A stretch of DNA of 64,000 nucleotides, taken from NCBI GenBank assembly GCA_023443865.1, contig JAEZST010000022.1, positions 1 through 64,000 on the forward strand. The letters are read 5' to 3'. Positions 8,096 to 16,209 of this stretch are shown one piece after another. Each line of letters begins with the position of its first letter. Within the stretch, counting starts at the first letter, position 1. The notes under the pieces were generated by a model, which worked only from the letters and a program-made list of their open reading frames with translations, did no database searches and was not told where the DNA came from. This DNA is from Spirochaetota bacterium (GTDB taxonomy: Bacteria > Spirochaetota > Spirochaetia > Treponematales > Treponemataceae). The translations under genes were made by a program, and so were the position numbers.

Positions 8096-9481
8096 TTAGA
8101 TGTAGGTGTAGCCGATTCCCGCGGCCTCTTGTCTCGATTCCATAAGCGCGTTGCAGACCAGGTCAAAGAGGTTCAGCGTTCCCCGATAGCCCAGGTGCAG
8201 GATGCGCTGGGCGCCGATCCGGTCGTGAACGGGGAACCCGCAGCGAACTAACGGAATCCCGAGCCTTCTCGCGAGGAACAGGCCCTTGCTGTTCCCCATC
8301 GCGAAATCCGCGCCCAGGCCTTTGGCCTGCTCGGCCATGGTGGCGAAGTCGGCCTCCGGGCCGCCGGTGAGCACGACCTTCACGCCGATCTCCGCGAGAA
8401 ACGAGCCGACCGCCGCGACGAAGTCGTTCTCGCCGTACAGGATCGCCTTTTTTCCGGCGGCGTATTTGTGACCGTCGATGTAGGCGTCCACGAGACGGCC
8501 ACGCGCCTTGATCCACCGCTCGCCTACGGGCTTTCCGGTCGCTTCCGCCAAGACTTCGAAAAAGCGGTCCGTGTTCTCGATGCCGACGGGAAGCGGAATC
8601 CTCGCGAGCGGCACGCCGCGACGTGCCTCGAGCCAGGCGCCCGCGTCCCGTTCCGCCGCAACGTCGGTTCCCAGGGCAATTGTGCGGACCGCCGTCCCCA
8701 TGGCCCTGATGGAGTCGAGCGGTGTTCCCCCTTCCGGCAGCTTCCGGTATTCGTCCCACGAAACGCCGTCGAGGGTTTCCGAATAATCGGGAAGGAGGGT
8801 GAAAGTCGATTCAAATGATCCAAGGATCGCGTGGAGCTCCCGAAGGTCCTCCGTGGAAACGAATCCCGAAAGCACGTTTATGCGGCCCCCCGTGACCGGT
8901 CTTTCCGTCGGGGTTCCGGCTCTCGCGTCGGGCGAACCGTATCCCGCGGGAACCAGCGCCTCGACCACGGCCCTTACCGCCGCGTGGAAGCCTTCCATAT
9001 GGGTGCCCGCGTAGCTCGGGGTCGACGCGTAGAAGATTACTGGCTCGCCCTCGGTCGGATTCCCTTCCGCGGACGCGTCTCCCGATTCCGAGGCGTCTTT
9101 CGCCCGGTCGGCCTTATAGCGCGCGAGGTACATCGGAACGTTCTCGCCGATCGTTTCGGAAAGGCAGGTCGACGCCACGCCGATCGCCTTGGGCCCGTAC
9201 TGGCGGGTCACGTTGCCGAGGGCCATGCCGAGGTTGAGCTCCCCGCCGAAAATTGCCGCGGACTCGGTAAAGTTTGAGCTCGCGATATCGATGGGCTCGC
9301 GGAAATGGCTGATCCCGTAACGCCTGATGTAGGTGGAACAGCCCTGGGAGCCGTGCAGGAGGGGGACCGTTCCCTCGACGCCGAGGTAGGCGAAACTGGC
9401 CCCGAGGGGGGCGCAGAGCTTGCAGGCGTTCCGGGTTGAAACGAAGCTCGTTTTTTCGCTCATTTCGCTCATTTCGCTCAT
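8096..9481 (-). CDS. nifN: Nitrogenase cofactor scaffold subunit NifN
   Basis: The 461-aa protein forms the NifEN scaffold with NifE, on which the FeMo cofactor precursor matures. NACKLCAPLGAS and LLHGSQGCSTYIRRY near the N-terminus provide the Fe-S ligands, matching NifK-type topology. TCLSETIGENVPMY and the C-terminal FPVHDRIGAQRI block are also NifK/N-like. The start is ambiguous: a 9-bp tandem repeat gives three in-frame ATGs at 9481, 9472 and 9463. I take 9481 because AAGGAGG is correctly spaced for it and its ATG overlaps the nifE TGA. The upstream open frame extends in an unrelated frame of nifE and is not coding here. Confidence 0.94.
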   Translation of the reverse strand: MSEMSEMSEKTSFVSTRNACKLCAPLGASFAYLGVEGTVPLLHGSQGCSTYIRRYGISHFREPIDIASSNFTESAAIFGGELNLGMALGNVTRQYGPKAIGVASTCLSETIGENVPMYLARYKADRAKDASESGDASAEGNPTEGEPVIFYASTPSYAGTHMEGFHAAVRAVVEALVPAGYGSPDARAGTPTERPVTGGRINVLSGFVSTEDLRELHAILGSFESTFTLLPDYSETLDGVSWDEYRKLPEGGTPLDSIRAMGTAVRTIALGTDVAAERDAGAWLEARRGVPLARIPLPVGIENTDRFFEVLAEATGKPVGERWIKARGRLVDAYIDGHKYAAGKKAILYGENDFVAAVGSFLAEIGVKVVLTGGPEADFATMAEQAKGLGADFAMGNSKGLFLARRLGIPLVRCGFPVHDRIGAQRILHLGYRGTLNLFDLVCNALMESRQEAAGIGYTYI

Positions 9482-9487
9482 TTCGCT
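9454..9487 (-). repeat. 9-bp tandem repeat giving three consecutive start codons of nifN
   Basis: The unit AGCGAAATG is repeated three times, with a partial fourth, at the nifE-nifN junction. Each unit adds Met-Ser-Glu, so copy-number change would keep the frame but alter the distance between the Shine-Dalgarno sequence and the ATGs. Confidence 0.85.
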
Positions 9488-10911
9488 CCTCCTTCGCCTT
9501 CCGGCGTCATTTCGGCGCCTCGTCCCTCGGCCGTTTTCGCTATACCCGCCGCCCATTTTTGCCGCGCCGGGGAGAACTTCCACACCGGGCTCATGGCCGA
9601 GGCGTGCACTTCGCGCGCGAAGTTCGCCATGCCCTCGAATCCGGCGAGGGCTTCCTTCCGCTCGTGGTTGTGGTCGCAAAAGGCGATTCCCATTTTGTAC
9701 GCGATGGGCCGCTCCTTCACGCCGCCGATCAAAAGGTCCGCCCCCTTCTCGAGGATGAACTTGGAAAGCTCCAGCGGGTTCGTGTCGTCGCAGATGATCG
9801 TACCCTCGCCGGTTATTTCCTTCAGGTACTCGTAGTCTTCCTTGGTGCCGGTTTGCGAGCCCACCACCACGGTTTCCATGCCGAGGTGGCGGAGCGCCTT
9901 CACGAGGGAGAAGGACTTGAACGAACCTCCCACGTAAATCGCGGCCTTCTTTCCCGCGAGGTCCTTTCGGTACGAGGCGAGTTCGGGAAGCAGTTCCGAG
10001 ACCTCGGCGCGGACGAGCTCGGCGGTCGCCTTCTTCGCTTCCTCCGCCCCGCTCACGCCCTTTTCGGCGAAAAATTCCGCCACGTCGTACAGTGCCTTGG
10101 ACATATCCTCTATGCCGAAATAGGAAACCCGAATGTAGGGAATCCCGTATTGAGCTTCCATTAATTTCGCGAGATAGGTCATGGAACCGGAGCACTGCAC
10201 CACGTTAAGAGCGGCGCGGTGGGCCCTGCCTATCTCGTCCACCCGGCCGTCGCCGGTTATGCAGGAAACCACCTCTACGCCCATGCGCCGGTAGTAATCC
10301 TTGATGATCCAGGTTTCCCCCGCGAGGTTGAACTCGCCGAGGATGTTTATCGAAAGCGGCCCTACGGGGGTCGAGTCGTCCCGGCCGACAAGCCGAAATA
10401 CGGCCTCGCAGGCCGCCTTGTAGCCGTCTTTCTTGGTTCCCTTGAAGCCCTCGGAATGCACCGAGATGACCGGGATTCCCGATTCGCGTGTCGCCTTGGA
10501 GCACACCGCGTCTACGTCGTCGCCGATGAGGCCGACGATGCAGGTGGAATACACGAAAGCCGCCTTGGGCCTGTATTCCTCGATAAGTTCGGCGAGCGCG
10601 GCCGCGAGTTTTTTCTCGCCGCCGTAGATCACTTCCTTTTCGTGAAGGTCGGTGGAAAAGCTCATCCGGTGGAGCTCAGGTCCGCTCGACATGGAGCCGC
10701 GAATGTCCCAGGTGTAGGCGGCGCAGCCGATGGGGCCGTGGATGACGTGAAGCGCGTCGGCGATGGGATAGAGCACCACGCGGCTTCCGCAAAAAACGCA
10801 AGCCCGCTGGCTCACCGAGCCGGCGGCGCTCGCTTTGCCGCACTCGATGCCGAAGGAGTCCTTACCCTTCTCGAATACCTGGCTTTTCCTTTCTTTCAGT
10901 ATGTCGATCAT
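9478..10911 (-). CDS. nifE: Nitrogenase cofactor scaffold subunit NifE
   Basis: The 477-aa partner of NifN in the NifEN scaffold. QRACVFCGSRVVLYP, HVIHGPIGCAAYTWD and YSTCIVGLIGDD provide the NifD-like cluster-ligand cysteines. FKGTKKDGYKAAC replaces the SQSxGHH catalytic block of NifD, which separates scaffold from enzyme. Start 10911 (MIDILKERK) is chosen for GGAGGACAGGCT directly upstream; the longer frame to 11022 runs through a hairpin and lacks family similarity. The TGA overlaps the nifN ATG. Confidence 0.95.
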   Translation of the reverse strand: MIDILKERKSQVFEKGKDSFGIECGKASAAGSVSQRACVFCGSRVVLYPIADALHVIHGPIGCAAYTWDIRGSMSSGPELHRMSFSTDLHEKEVIYGGEKKLAAALAELIEEYRPKAAFVYSTCIVGLIGDDVDAVCSKATRESGIPVISVHSEGFKGTKKDGYKAACEAVFRLVGRDDSTPVGPLSINILGEFNLAGETWIIKDYYRRMGVEVVSCITGDGRVDEIGRAHRAALNVVQCSGSMTYLAKLMEAQYGIPYIRVSYFGIEDMSKALYDVAEFFAEKGVSGAEEAKKATAELVRAEVSELLPELASYRKDLAGKKAAIYVGGSFKSFSLVKALRHLGMETVVVGSQTGTKEDYEYLKEITGEGTIICDDTNPLELSKFILEKGADLLIGGVKERPIAYKMGIAFCDHNHERKEALAGFEGMANFAREVHASAMSPVWKFSPARQKWAAGIAKTAEGRGAEMTPEGEGGAK

Positions 10912-10977
10912 AGCCTGTCCTCCGGGCCGAAGTTTATCGGCAGGGCATCGTGCGGTTCCCTGGAGGTATGGCGGGCC

Positions 10978-10996
10978 GCCCGGGTTTCTCCCGGGC
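10978..10996 (-). other. Intercistronic hairpin between nifK and nifE
   Basis: GCCCGGG (10978-10984) pairs perfectly with CCCGGGC (10990-10996) inside the 119-bp nifK-nifE gap. No U-run follows. It may set the lower expression of nifEN relative to nifHDK by processing or partial termination. Confidence 0.5.
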
Positions 10997-11030
10997 ATCG
11001 CCCACAGCCCCTCCCGGGCCAATCTTTCCT

Positions 11031-12407
11031 TTACATTACGAGCTCGAACTTCTCTTCCGGCGCGTCCCGGTCCTGGCGGTCCATGAACGCGTCAAGGACC
11101 TTCTCGAGGAGCCTCAGGGCGCCCCGGTACCCGACGATCGGGAAGTAGGAGTGCCCCACGCGGTCGTAGATCGGGAAGCCGATCCGGATCAGGGGGATGT
11201 CCATGTCCCGAGCGATGTACTTGCAGTACGTGTTGCCGAGGATCAGGTCGGGCGCGTTGTCCTTCACCAGCTGGTGGAAGTAGAACATGTCGGCCTGGGG
11301 CCCGGTCTTCACGACCACGGATTCACCGGCGATCTCCTTTATCCTGCGCTCGAACTTCGGTCCCGGATGGGTGCCGCTCACGACGTGGAGCACTTCCATG
11401 CCGGCGTCCTTGCAGAATTGGACCATGCCCACGAGAATGTCCGGGTCGCCCACGAGGGATACCTTCTTTCCGTAGGTGTACTGGTTCATGTCGCACAGGA
11501 CGTCCACCGCCTGTCCCCGCTCCTTCAGGATCGATTCGGGAACCGGCACGCCCGTTCGCTTCCTCAAAAGGTCCACGAACTTATCCGTAGCGGCGATGCC
11601 CACGGGCAGGTCGATAATCTCGCAGGGCACCTTGCACTTCGTGTCCAGGAGCTTCGCGGCTGCCATTGCCCCCACGCGGCCCAGGGCCACCGTCAGCCTG
11701 GAGTCGCCGGCCGACTCGATCTCCTCGACCGTCGCGCCGCCCTTCGGGTACATGCGGAACTTTCCGTCCATGGGCCCGTTCACCACGTCGGAGGTGTCGG
11801 GGAACATTACGTAGCCGATCCCCATCTCGTCGGCGATGTGCTTGATCTCGGCCATATCGCTCGGCTCGATGAAGGACGGGATCAGGTTGATCTGGTCCTT
11901 GGCCTTGCCGGTGGACTTCGAGAAGTACTGCACCAGGGCGGCGGTCATGTTCGAGTAGCCGGTCACGTGGGATCCCTTGAAGCTCGGGGTGCTCGCGTGG
12001 ATCACGATCTTCCCGGGCGGGATCTTTCCCTCGCTCTTCGCCTTGTTGATGATCTGCGGCAGGTCGTCGCCGATCGTCTCGGAAAGGCAGGTGGTGTGCA
12101 CGGCCACGATATCCGGGTCGTACAGGCTGAAGATGTTCGTGAAGGCTTCCATTATGTTTGCCTGGCCGCCGAACACGGACGCTCCCTCGGTGAAGGAACT
12201 GGTGGTCGCCATGACCGGGTCCTTGTAGTGCCTGGTCAGGGCGCTTCGGTGATAGGCGCAGCAGCCCTGCGAGCCGTGGCTGTGGGGCATGCATTTATGC
12301 ACCCCGAGGGCCGCGTACATCGCGCCGACGGGCTGGCAGGTCTTGGCCGGGTTGATCGTGAGCGCCTTGCGCTCGGCGACTCCCTCCGGCGTGTGTCGCA
12401 ACAGCAT
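11031..12407 (-). CDS. nifK: Nitrogenase MoFe protein beta subunit
   Basis: The 458-aa beta chain of the MoFe protein, which carries half of the P-cluster ligands. PAKTCQPVGA (Cys24), HGSQGCCAYHRS (Cys49) and TTCLSETIGDD (Cys107) correspond to the three conserved P-cluster cysteines. The N-terminus is short, lacking the extension of about 50 residues found in proteobacterial NifK, which fits anaerobe-type nitrogenases. GHSYFPIVGYRGA near the C-terminus is the usual NifK end. AAGGAGTACGAC precedes its ATG, 13 bases after nifD. Confidence 0.97.
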   Translation of the reverse strand: MLLRHTPEGVAERKALTINPAKTCQPVGAMYAALGVHKCMPHSHGSQGCCAYHRSALTRHYKDPVMATTSSFTEGASVFGGQANIMEAFTNIFSLYDPDIVAVHTTCLSETIGDDLPQIINKAKSEGKIPPGKIVIHASTPSFKGSHVTGYSNMTAALVQYFSKSTGKAKDQINLIPSFIEPSDMAEIKHIADEMGIGYVMFPDTSDVVNGPMDGKFRMYPKGGATVEEIESAGDSRLTVALGRVGAMAAAKLLDTKCKVPCEIIDLPVGIAATDKFVDLLRKRTGVPVPESILKERGQAVDVLCDMNQYTYGKKVSLVGDPDILVGMVQFCKDAGMEVLHVVSGTHPGPKFERRIKEIAGESVVVKTGPQADMFYFHQLVKDNAPDLILGNTYCKYIARDMDIPLIRIGFPIYDRVGHSYFPIVGYRGALRLLEKVLDAFMDRQDRDAPEEKFELVM

Positions 12408-12420
12408 GTCGTACTCCTTG

Positions 12421-14058
12421 TCAGCCCACGTGGGCGAAACTGGCGTTCAGCTCGGGTTCGTCGGCCCAAGGGGCCTTTGCCAGGCGGAACGAGGAAGAGT
12501 TTACGAGCCGGTCTATTTCCCTGTAGAAATTGACCGCTCCCACGAAGCCCGCGAAGGGGCCCATATAGTCGTAACTGTGAAGCTGCTTCATCGGTATTCC
12601 CGACTTCTGCACCACGTACTTCTCCTTGATGCCCGCGCCGATGATGTCGGGCTTGTACGTTTCGATCAGCTTCTCCATCTCGTAGTGGTTCAGGTCGTCG
12701 ATGACGAGGGTCTTCCCCTTCATCTCCGGCATCATTCCCTTGTAGTCGCTGAACTCGTAGCCCGCCGCCTCGCGCTTGGCCTTCTCTTCCTCGGAGATGC
12801 GGGGCTTGTACCTCGTCTCGTCGGCCGTGACGGTAAGCTCCTCGATGTTGCGGGAATCCGCGTCCACCACGATGCTCGGGATCACCTTGCGTCCCTCGTA
12901 GTCGTCGCGGTGGGCGAACTCGTAACCGGCCGCGATGGTCTCGATGCCGATCTCGGCGAAGAGTTCCTGGTAGTGGTGGGCCCGGGAGCCGCCTACGAAA
13001 AGCATGGCTTTCTTGCCGTCGCACCGCGCCTTGATCTCGGATCGCACCTTCTCTACCGCGAGAAGCTCTTCCTCCACCACCTTCTTGGTCCGCTCGATCA
13101 GTTCCTTGTCCCCGAAGAACTCGGCGATCTTTATGAGGGACTTGGCGGAGGCCTCGGCGCCGACGAAGTTAACCTTGAACCACGGAATGCCGAACTTCTT
13201 TTCCATCATTTCCGCGAGGTAATTGATGGAACGGTGGCACATGACCACGTTCAGGTCGGCCGTGTGGGCGCTGATGAACTCGTCGTAGGTCGAGTTCCCC
13301 GAGAACGTGGAGTGCAGCGTCATGCCGCACTTCTCCACGATGCGCTCTATCTCGAACGCGTCGCCGCCGATGTTGTATTCCCCCAGGATGTTGAACCGGA
13401 ACTTCCCCTCTTTCGGGGCGTCCTTGAGTCCCACCACGTCGGTGAAAACCTTGTTGTTCGCCACGTGGTGGCCGGCGCTCTGGCTCACGCCCTTATAGCC
13501 CTCGCAGGAAAACCCGAAGATGTTGACGTCGGGGTACTTCGCCTCCATTTCCCTCGCCACGGCGTGCACGTCGTCGCCGATGAGGCCGACGGGGCAGGTG
13601 GCGAAAATGCCGATCGCCTTGGGGTGGAACAGGGCCACCGCCTCGTCGATCGCCGCCTTGAGCTTTTTCTCCCCGCCGAAGATTATCTCGTCTTCCTGAA
13701 GGTCGGTGTTCATGGCGTAGGGCATGTAGTTCTCCGACTCGGGGGTTTCCGGCCTGGTCTGGTTGCGCCGGGTAAGCCAGCTGTAGAAACCGCAGCCGAT
13801 CGGGCCGTGGGTTATCTGCAGAATGTCCCGGGTAGGCCCCAGTACTACGCCCTTACAGCCCGCGTAGGAGCATCCGCGCATCGTGAGTATTCCGGGGGCG
13901 GTCCGGGAGTTCGCGAGAATCTCCGGCACCGCGTCGCCCGCGCCCACCTCGTTCACGATGATCTGCTTCTTTCTCTTCTTGGCGAGCTTCGGCGAGTACT
14001 TTTCCACGACCTCGTCGCGGAAGGCCTCGCCCGTCATTTCCAATACCGTATCGGCCAT
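12421..14058 (-). CDS. nifD: Nitrogenase MoFe protein alpha subunit
   Basis: The 545-aa alpha chain holds the active-site FeMo cofactor. P-cluster ligands are Cys63 (RGCSYAGCKG), Cys89 (HGPIGCG) and Cys155 (ATCPVGLIGDD). Cofactor ligands are Cys274 (MCHRSINY) and His494 (QLHSYDYMGPF). Gln193 and His197 in VSQSAGHH match catalytic residues of Mo nitrogenase rather than the V- or Fe-only forms. A charged insertion at about 387-440 matches the extra segment of clostridial NifD. All ligands are present, so the enzyme should be functional. Confidence 0.98.
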   Translation of the reverse strand: MADTVLEMTGEAFRDEVVEKYSPKLAKKRKKQIIVNEVGAGDAVPEILANSRTAPGILTMRGCSYAGCKGVVLGPTRDILQITHGPIGCGFYSWLTRRNQTRPETPESENYMPYAMNTDLQEDEIIFGGEKKLKAAIDEAVALFHPKAIGIFATCPVGLIGDDVHAVAREMEAKYPDVNIFGFSCEGYKGVSQSAGHHVANNKVFTDVVGLKDAPKEGKFRFNILGEYNIGGDAFEIERIVEKCGMTLHSTFSGNSTYDEFISAHTADLNVVMCHRSINYLAEMMEKKFGIPWFKVNFVGAEASAKSLIKIAEFFGDKELIERTKKVVEEELLAVEKVRSEIKARCDGKKAMLFVGGSRAHHYQELFAEIGIETIAAGYEFAHRDDYEGRKVIPSIVVDADSRNIEELTVTADETRYKPRISEEEKAKREAAGYEFSDYKGMMPEMKGKTLVIDDLNHYEMEKLIETYKPDIIGAGIKEKYVVQKSGIPMKQLHSYDYMGPFAGFVGAVNFYREIDRLVNSSSFRLAKAPWADEPELNASFAHVG

Positions 14059-14067
14059 ATAGCCCCC

Positions 14068-14445
14068 CTATTCGTCCAGCGTCTCGTCGCCGGTTTCGCC
14101 GGTGCGAACCCGTACCGAGTTCATCACGGGCATCACGAAGATCTTCCCGTCGCCGGACTTTCCGGTCTGGTTGATCTTGATGATCGTGTCGACGGTCTTC
14201 TTGACCAGCTTGTCCGGAACCACTACCGAGACCATTCGCTTCGGGATGAGACGCCCGGCCTGGCCGAGCTCGTCCATCTTTTCCTCGTACTGCTTCTCGG
14301 CGCCGTTCAGGCTTATGAGCTCCACCAGGCCCTTCCCCCTGCCTAAGCATTCCTTGGCGTGAAGCGAGGTGATCCCCGCCGCGGCCAGGCCGCGCTTGGT
14401 CTGGTTCATCATGTTCATTCGAACGATGGCCATAACTTCCTTCAT
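14068..14445 (-). CDS. nifI2: PII-like nitrogenase switch-off protein NifI2
   Basis: The 125-aa PII-family protein begins MKEVMAIVRMNMMNQTKRGL, the NifI2 signature. It contains a long T-loop region (about 45-65) and the GDGKIFVMPV block (about 98-107) of the PII fold. With NifI1 it forms a complex that blocks NifH-NifDK docking when fixed nitrogen is plentiful and is released by 2-oxoglutarate, as shown in methanogens. It sits between nifI1 and nifD, the normal anaerobe and archaeal order. The T-loop lacks the uridylylated tyrosine pattern of GlnB. Confidence 0.95.
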   Translation of the reverse strand: MKEVMAIVRMNMMNQTKRGLAAAGITSLHAKECLGRGKGLVELISLNGAEKQYEEKMDELGQAGRLIPKRMVSVVVPDKLVKKTVDTIIKINQTGKSGDGKIFVMPVMNSVRVRTGETGDETLDE

Positions 14446-14458
14446 ACAATTCCTCCGT

Positions 14459-14505
14459 GCGTCACGCAGTGACGCGAGACGAAGGGCCGCAATCGGCCGT
14501 TCGTC
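14459..14505 (-). other. Two hairpins in the nifI1-nifI2 gap
   Basis: GCGTCAC/GTGACGC (14459-14475) and a longer stem of GACGAAGGGCCG with CGGCCGTTCGTC (14478-14505), which reaches the nifI1 stop codon. Both are good stems without a U-run. They may protect or process the mRNA and set the amounts of the two PII subunits. Confidence 0.5.
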
Positions 14506-14842
14506 ATTCCTCCGCGGCGGTTTCCTTCACGCCCGAGCTGACGGTGTACATTTCCTCGACGGGGGAAATGAATATCTTGCCGTCGCCGAAGGCCCCCTTC
14601 GATCCGGTGCGGGCTTCCTCGATAATGGTCTTGATCACGAAGTCCTTGTCCTTGGACTTGATCACCATCATCAGGAGCTCTTTCGGCACCTCGTCGTAGG
14701 TTACGTCGCCGATCTTGATGCCGCGCTGCTTGCCGCGGCCCGCCACGTTCATCCGCGTCACGGCGGGGAACCCCTCGGCCATGAGGCGGGCCATTACCGC
14801 GTCGACCTTCTCGGGCCGTACGATCGCTCTGATCATCAACAT
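14504..14842 (-). CDS. nifI1: PII-like nitrogenase switch-off protein NifI1
   Basis: The 112-aa PII protein begins MLMIRAIVRPEKVDAVMARL and has GRGKQRGIKIGDVTYDEVPK, the short NifI1-type T-loop, then GDGKIFISPVE. It partners with NifI2 in ammonia switch-off of nitrogenase. It lies 19 bases after nifH with a purine-rich ribosome site (GGGGGACG) and ends at a strong hairpin. Confidence 0.95.
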   Translation of the reverse strand: MLMIRAIVRPEKVDAVMARLMAEGFPAVTRMNVAGRGKQRGIKIGDVTYDEVPKELLMMVIKSKDKDFVIKTIIEEARTGSKGAFGDGKIFISPVEEMYTVSSGVKETAAEE

Positions 14843-14861
14843 AGTAAGCGTCCCCCTTTCC

Positions 14862-15686
14862 TTAGTCGGCGATGCCGAATTCCATGAGCAGTTTTTCGAG
14901 TTCCTCGATGGCCAACGGCTTCGGGATCACGAACTTCTCGTTGTTCTCGATCGCGCGGGCCAGCTTGCGGTACTCTTCCGCCTGGTTCACCGACGCGTCG
15001 TAATCGATGACTGTCTTCTTGTTGATCTCGGCGCGCTGGACCATGTTGTCGCGGGGCACGAAGTGGATCATCTGGGTCCCGAGCTTCTCGGCGAGGGCCA
15101 TGATCAGCTCGTCTTCCCGATCCGTCTTGCGGCTGTTGCAGATGAGCCCGCCGAGGCGAACGGTTCCTGCCTCCGCGAACTTCATGATGCCCTTACAGAT
15201 ATTGTTCGCGGCGTACATGGCCATCATCTCGCCCGAGCAGACGATATAGATTTCCTCGGCCTTTCCGTCGCGGATCGGCATGGCGAACCCGCCGCATACG
15301 ACGTCGCCCAAGACGTCGTAGAAGGTGTAGTCCAGCTTGTACTGCTCGTCGAAGGCGCCCAGCTGTTCCAGCAGGTTTATCGAGGTAATGATACCGCGGC
15401 CCGCGCAGCCGACTCCCGGCTCCGGTCCCCCCGACTCGACGCATCGGGTATTCTTGAAACCGGGCTTTACCACGTCCTCAAGGTCAAGGTCTTCGCCTTC
15501 CTCGCGCAGGGTGTCGAGTACCGTCTTCTGGGAGAGGCCGTTGAGAAGAAGCCGCGTCGAATCCGCCTTCGGATCGCAGCCAACCACCATGACGTTCTTT
15601 CCCATTTCGGCGAGGGCTGCCACCGTGTTCTGGGTAGTCGTTGACTTCCCGATGCCGCCTTTGCCGTAGATCGCGATCTTTCGCAT
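14862..15686 (-). CDS. nifH: Nitrogenase iron protein (dinitrogenase reductase)
   Basis: The 274-aa homodimeric ATPase that passes electrons to NifDK. The P-loop is GKGGIGKS (8-15). The 4Fe-4S ligands are Cys94 (GVGCAGRG) and Cys131 (DVVCGGFAMP). Arg97, three residues after Cys94, is the residue ADP-ribosylated by DraT in some bacteria, but no draT or draG is seen here. First gene of the operon, with a sigma-54 promoter about 60 bases upstream and AGGAGAAG before the ATG. Length and motifs are those of active group III-type NifH. Confidence 0.98.
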   Translation of the reverse strand: MRKIAIYGKGGIGKSTTTQNTVAALAEMGKNVMVVGCDPKADSTRLLLNGLSQKTVLDTLREEGEDLDLEDVVKPGFKNTRCVESGGPEPGVGCAGRGIITSINLLEQLGAFDEQYKLDYTFYDVLGDVVCGGFAMPIRDGKAEEIYIVCSGEMMAMYAANNICKGIMKFAEAGTVRLGGLICNSRKTDREDELIMALAEKLGTQMIHFVPRDNMVQRAEINKKTVIDYDASVNQAEEYRKLARAIENNEKFVIPKPLAIEELEKLLMEFGIAD

Positions 15687-15712
15687 CGTCTTCTCCTGGT
15701 TAAAAGAGTTTT

Positions 15713-15735
15713 GTAAGGGTTCTCAAAATCCCTAC
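15713..15735 (-). other. Leader hairpin in the nifH 5' untranslated region
   Basis: GTAAGGG (15713-15719) pairs with CCCTAC (15730-15735) apart from one bulged base. It lies at the predicted 5' end of the nifH mRNA and may stabilise the transcript. Confidence 0.4.
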
Positions 15736-15747
15736 GCTCTTGTTAAA

Positions 15748-15762
15748 GCAGGAACCGTGCCA
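15748..15762 (-). promoter_or_regulatory. Sigma-54 (RpoN) promoter of nifH
   Basis: On the minus strand TGGCAC, five bases and CTGC match the -24/-12 consensus (TGGCACG-N4-TTGC) at all but one base. Transcription would start near 15736, about 50 bases before nifH. The AAA+ activator NifA is encoded at 25452. I did not find a clear TGT-N10-ACA NifA site. Inverted repeat GCCTTGG...CCAAGGC (15816-15854), about 55-90 bases upstream, is a candidate activator site. Confidence 0.85.
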
Positions 15763-16030
15763 ACCCTCAAAAAAAAAAGCGCGAAATTAATTCGATGTCA
15801 TCAGCGCGTCCTATCGCCTTGGGTGTCGATCCGATCTTAAAATTCCGCCAAGGCCCGCCGAATATGGCATGCAGGGTTTGCGGCGTTTTCAGGAGTAACT
15901 AAAAATCTGTTTTGAAGAATTATTACGCGCCCTCGCGTCGACTAGGACCGCGGTATGGCGGTATGAGGGGTTACTACATTCCGGTGGGAGACGTGACGTG
16001 CGATCCTACATTAATGTAGGAGAATTCAGA
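15763..16030. other. Intergenic region upstream of nifH with two palindromes
   Basis: No gene is supported here. It holds an A-run at 15770-15778, the inverted repeat GCCTTGG (15816-15822)/CCAAGGC (15848-15854), and a perfect 18-bp palindrome at 16004-16021 with arms TCCTACATT. These are operator-like; which regulators use them cannot be told from sequence. Confidence 0.5.
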
Positions 16031-16120
16031 TGAGGCAGTAATGGCAAAGGGGGAGGGCCGGAAACTCCGTTTCCTCGATCGTCGCGCGGAGCCCCCGCGG
16101 AGAACGATTTTGCAGGGGCG
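16031..16120. repeat. 90-bp direct repeat, left copy
   Basis: This GC-rich block, with GGGAGGGCCGG, then AAACTCCGTTTCCTC, then CGGAGCCCCCGCGGAG, is matched over about 90 bp by 17569-17660, in the same orientation. The two copies flank the ATPase gene and its fragmentary paralogue. Confidence 0.75.
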
Positions 16121-16139
16121 AGAGTGAAAGATCCTATCT

Positions 16140-16203
16140 GTTTCTGATGCAGAAACGGAAACCTGAATACGTTGTTGACGCAGAAACGGTATAGGGGTAT
16201 CTT
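16140..16203 (+). promoter_or_regulatory. Promoter and operator of the ATPase gene
   Basis: A perfect inverted repeat GTTTCTG-ATG-CAGAAAC (16140-16156) is followed by a second CAGAAACGG half-site (16181-16189) lying inside the promoter TTGACG (16175-16180), 17 bases, TATCTT (16198-16203). The predicted start of transcription falls at or next to the ATG at 16210, so the mRNA may be leaderless. No Shine-Dalgarno sequence is visible. Confidence 0.5.
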
Positions 16204-16209
16204 TTACCT

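Noticed and set aside
8096..10195. 699-codon continuous frame reading NifN plus an upstream extension
   Set aside because: The upstream part is another frame of nifE. The triplicated ATG and the Shine-Dalgarno sequence place the real start at 9481.
16004..16021. Perfect palindrome as an attachment site or terminator
   Set aside because: No integrase gene, no T-run, and no matching copy in the window; kept only as operator-like.
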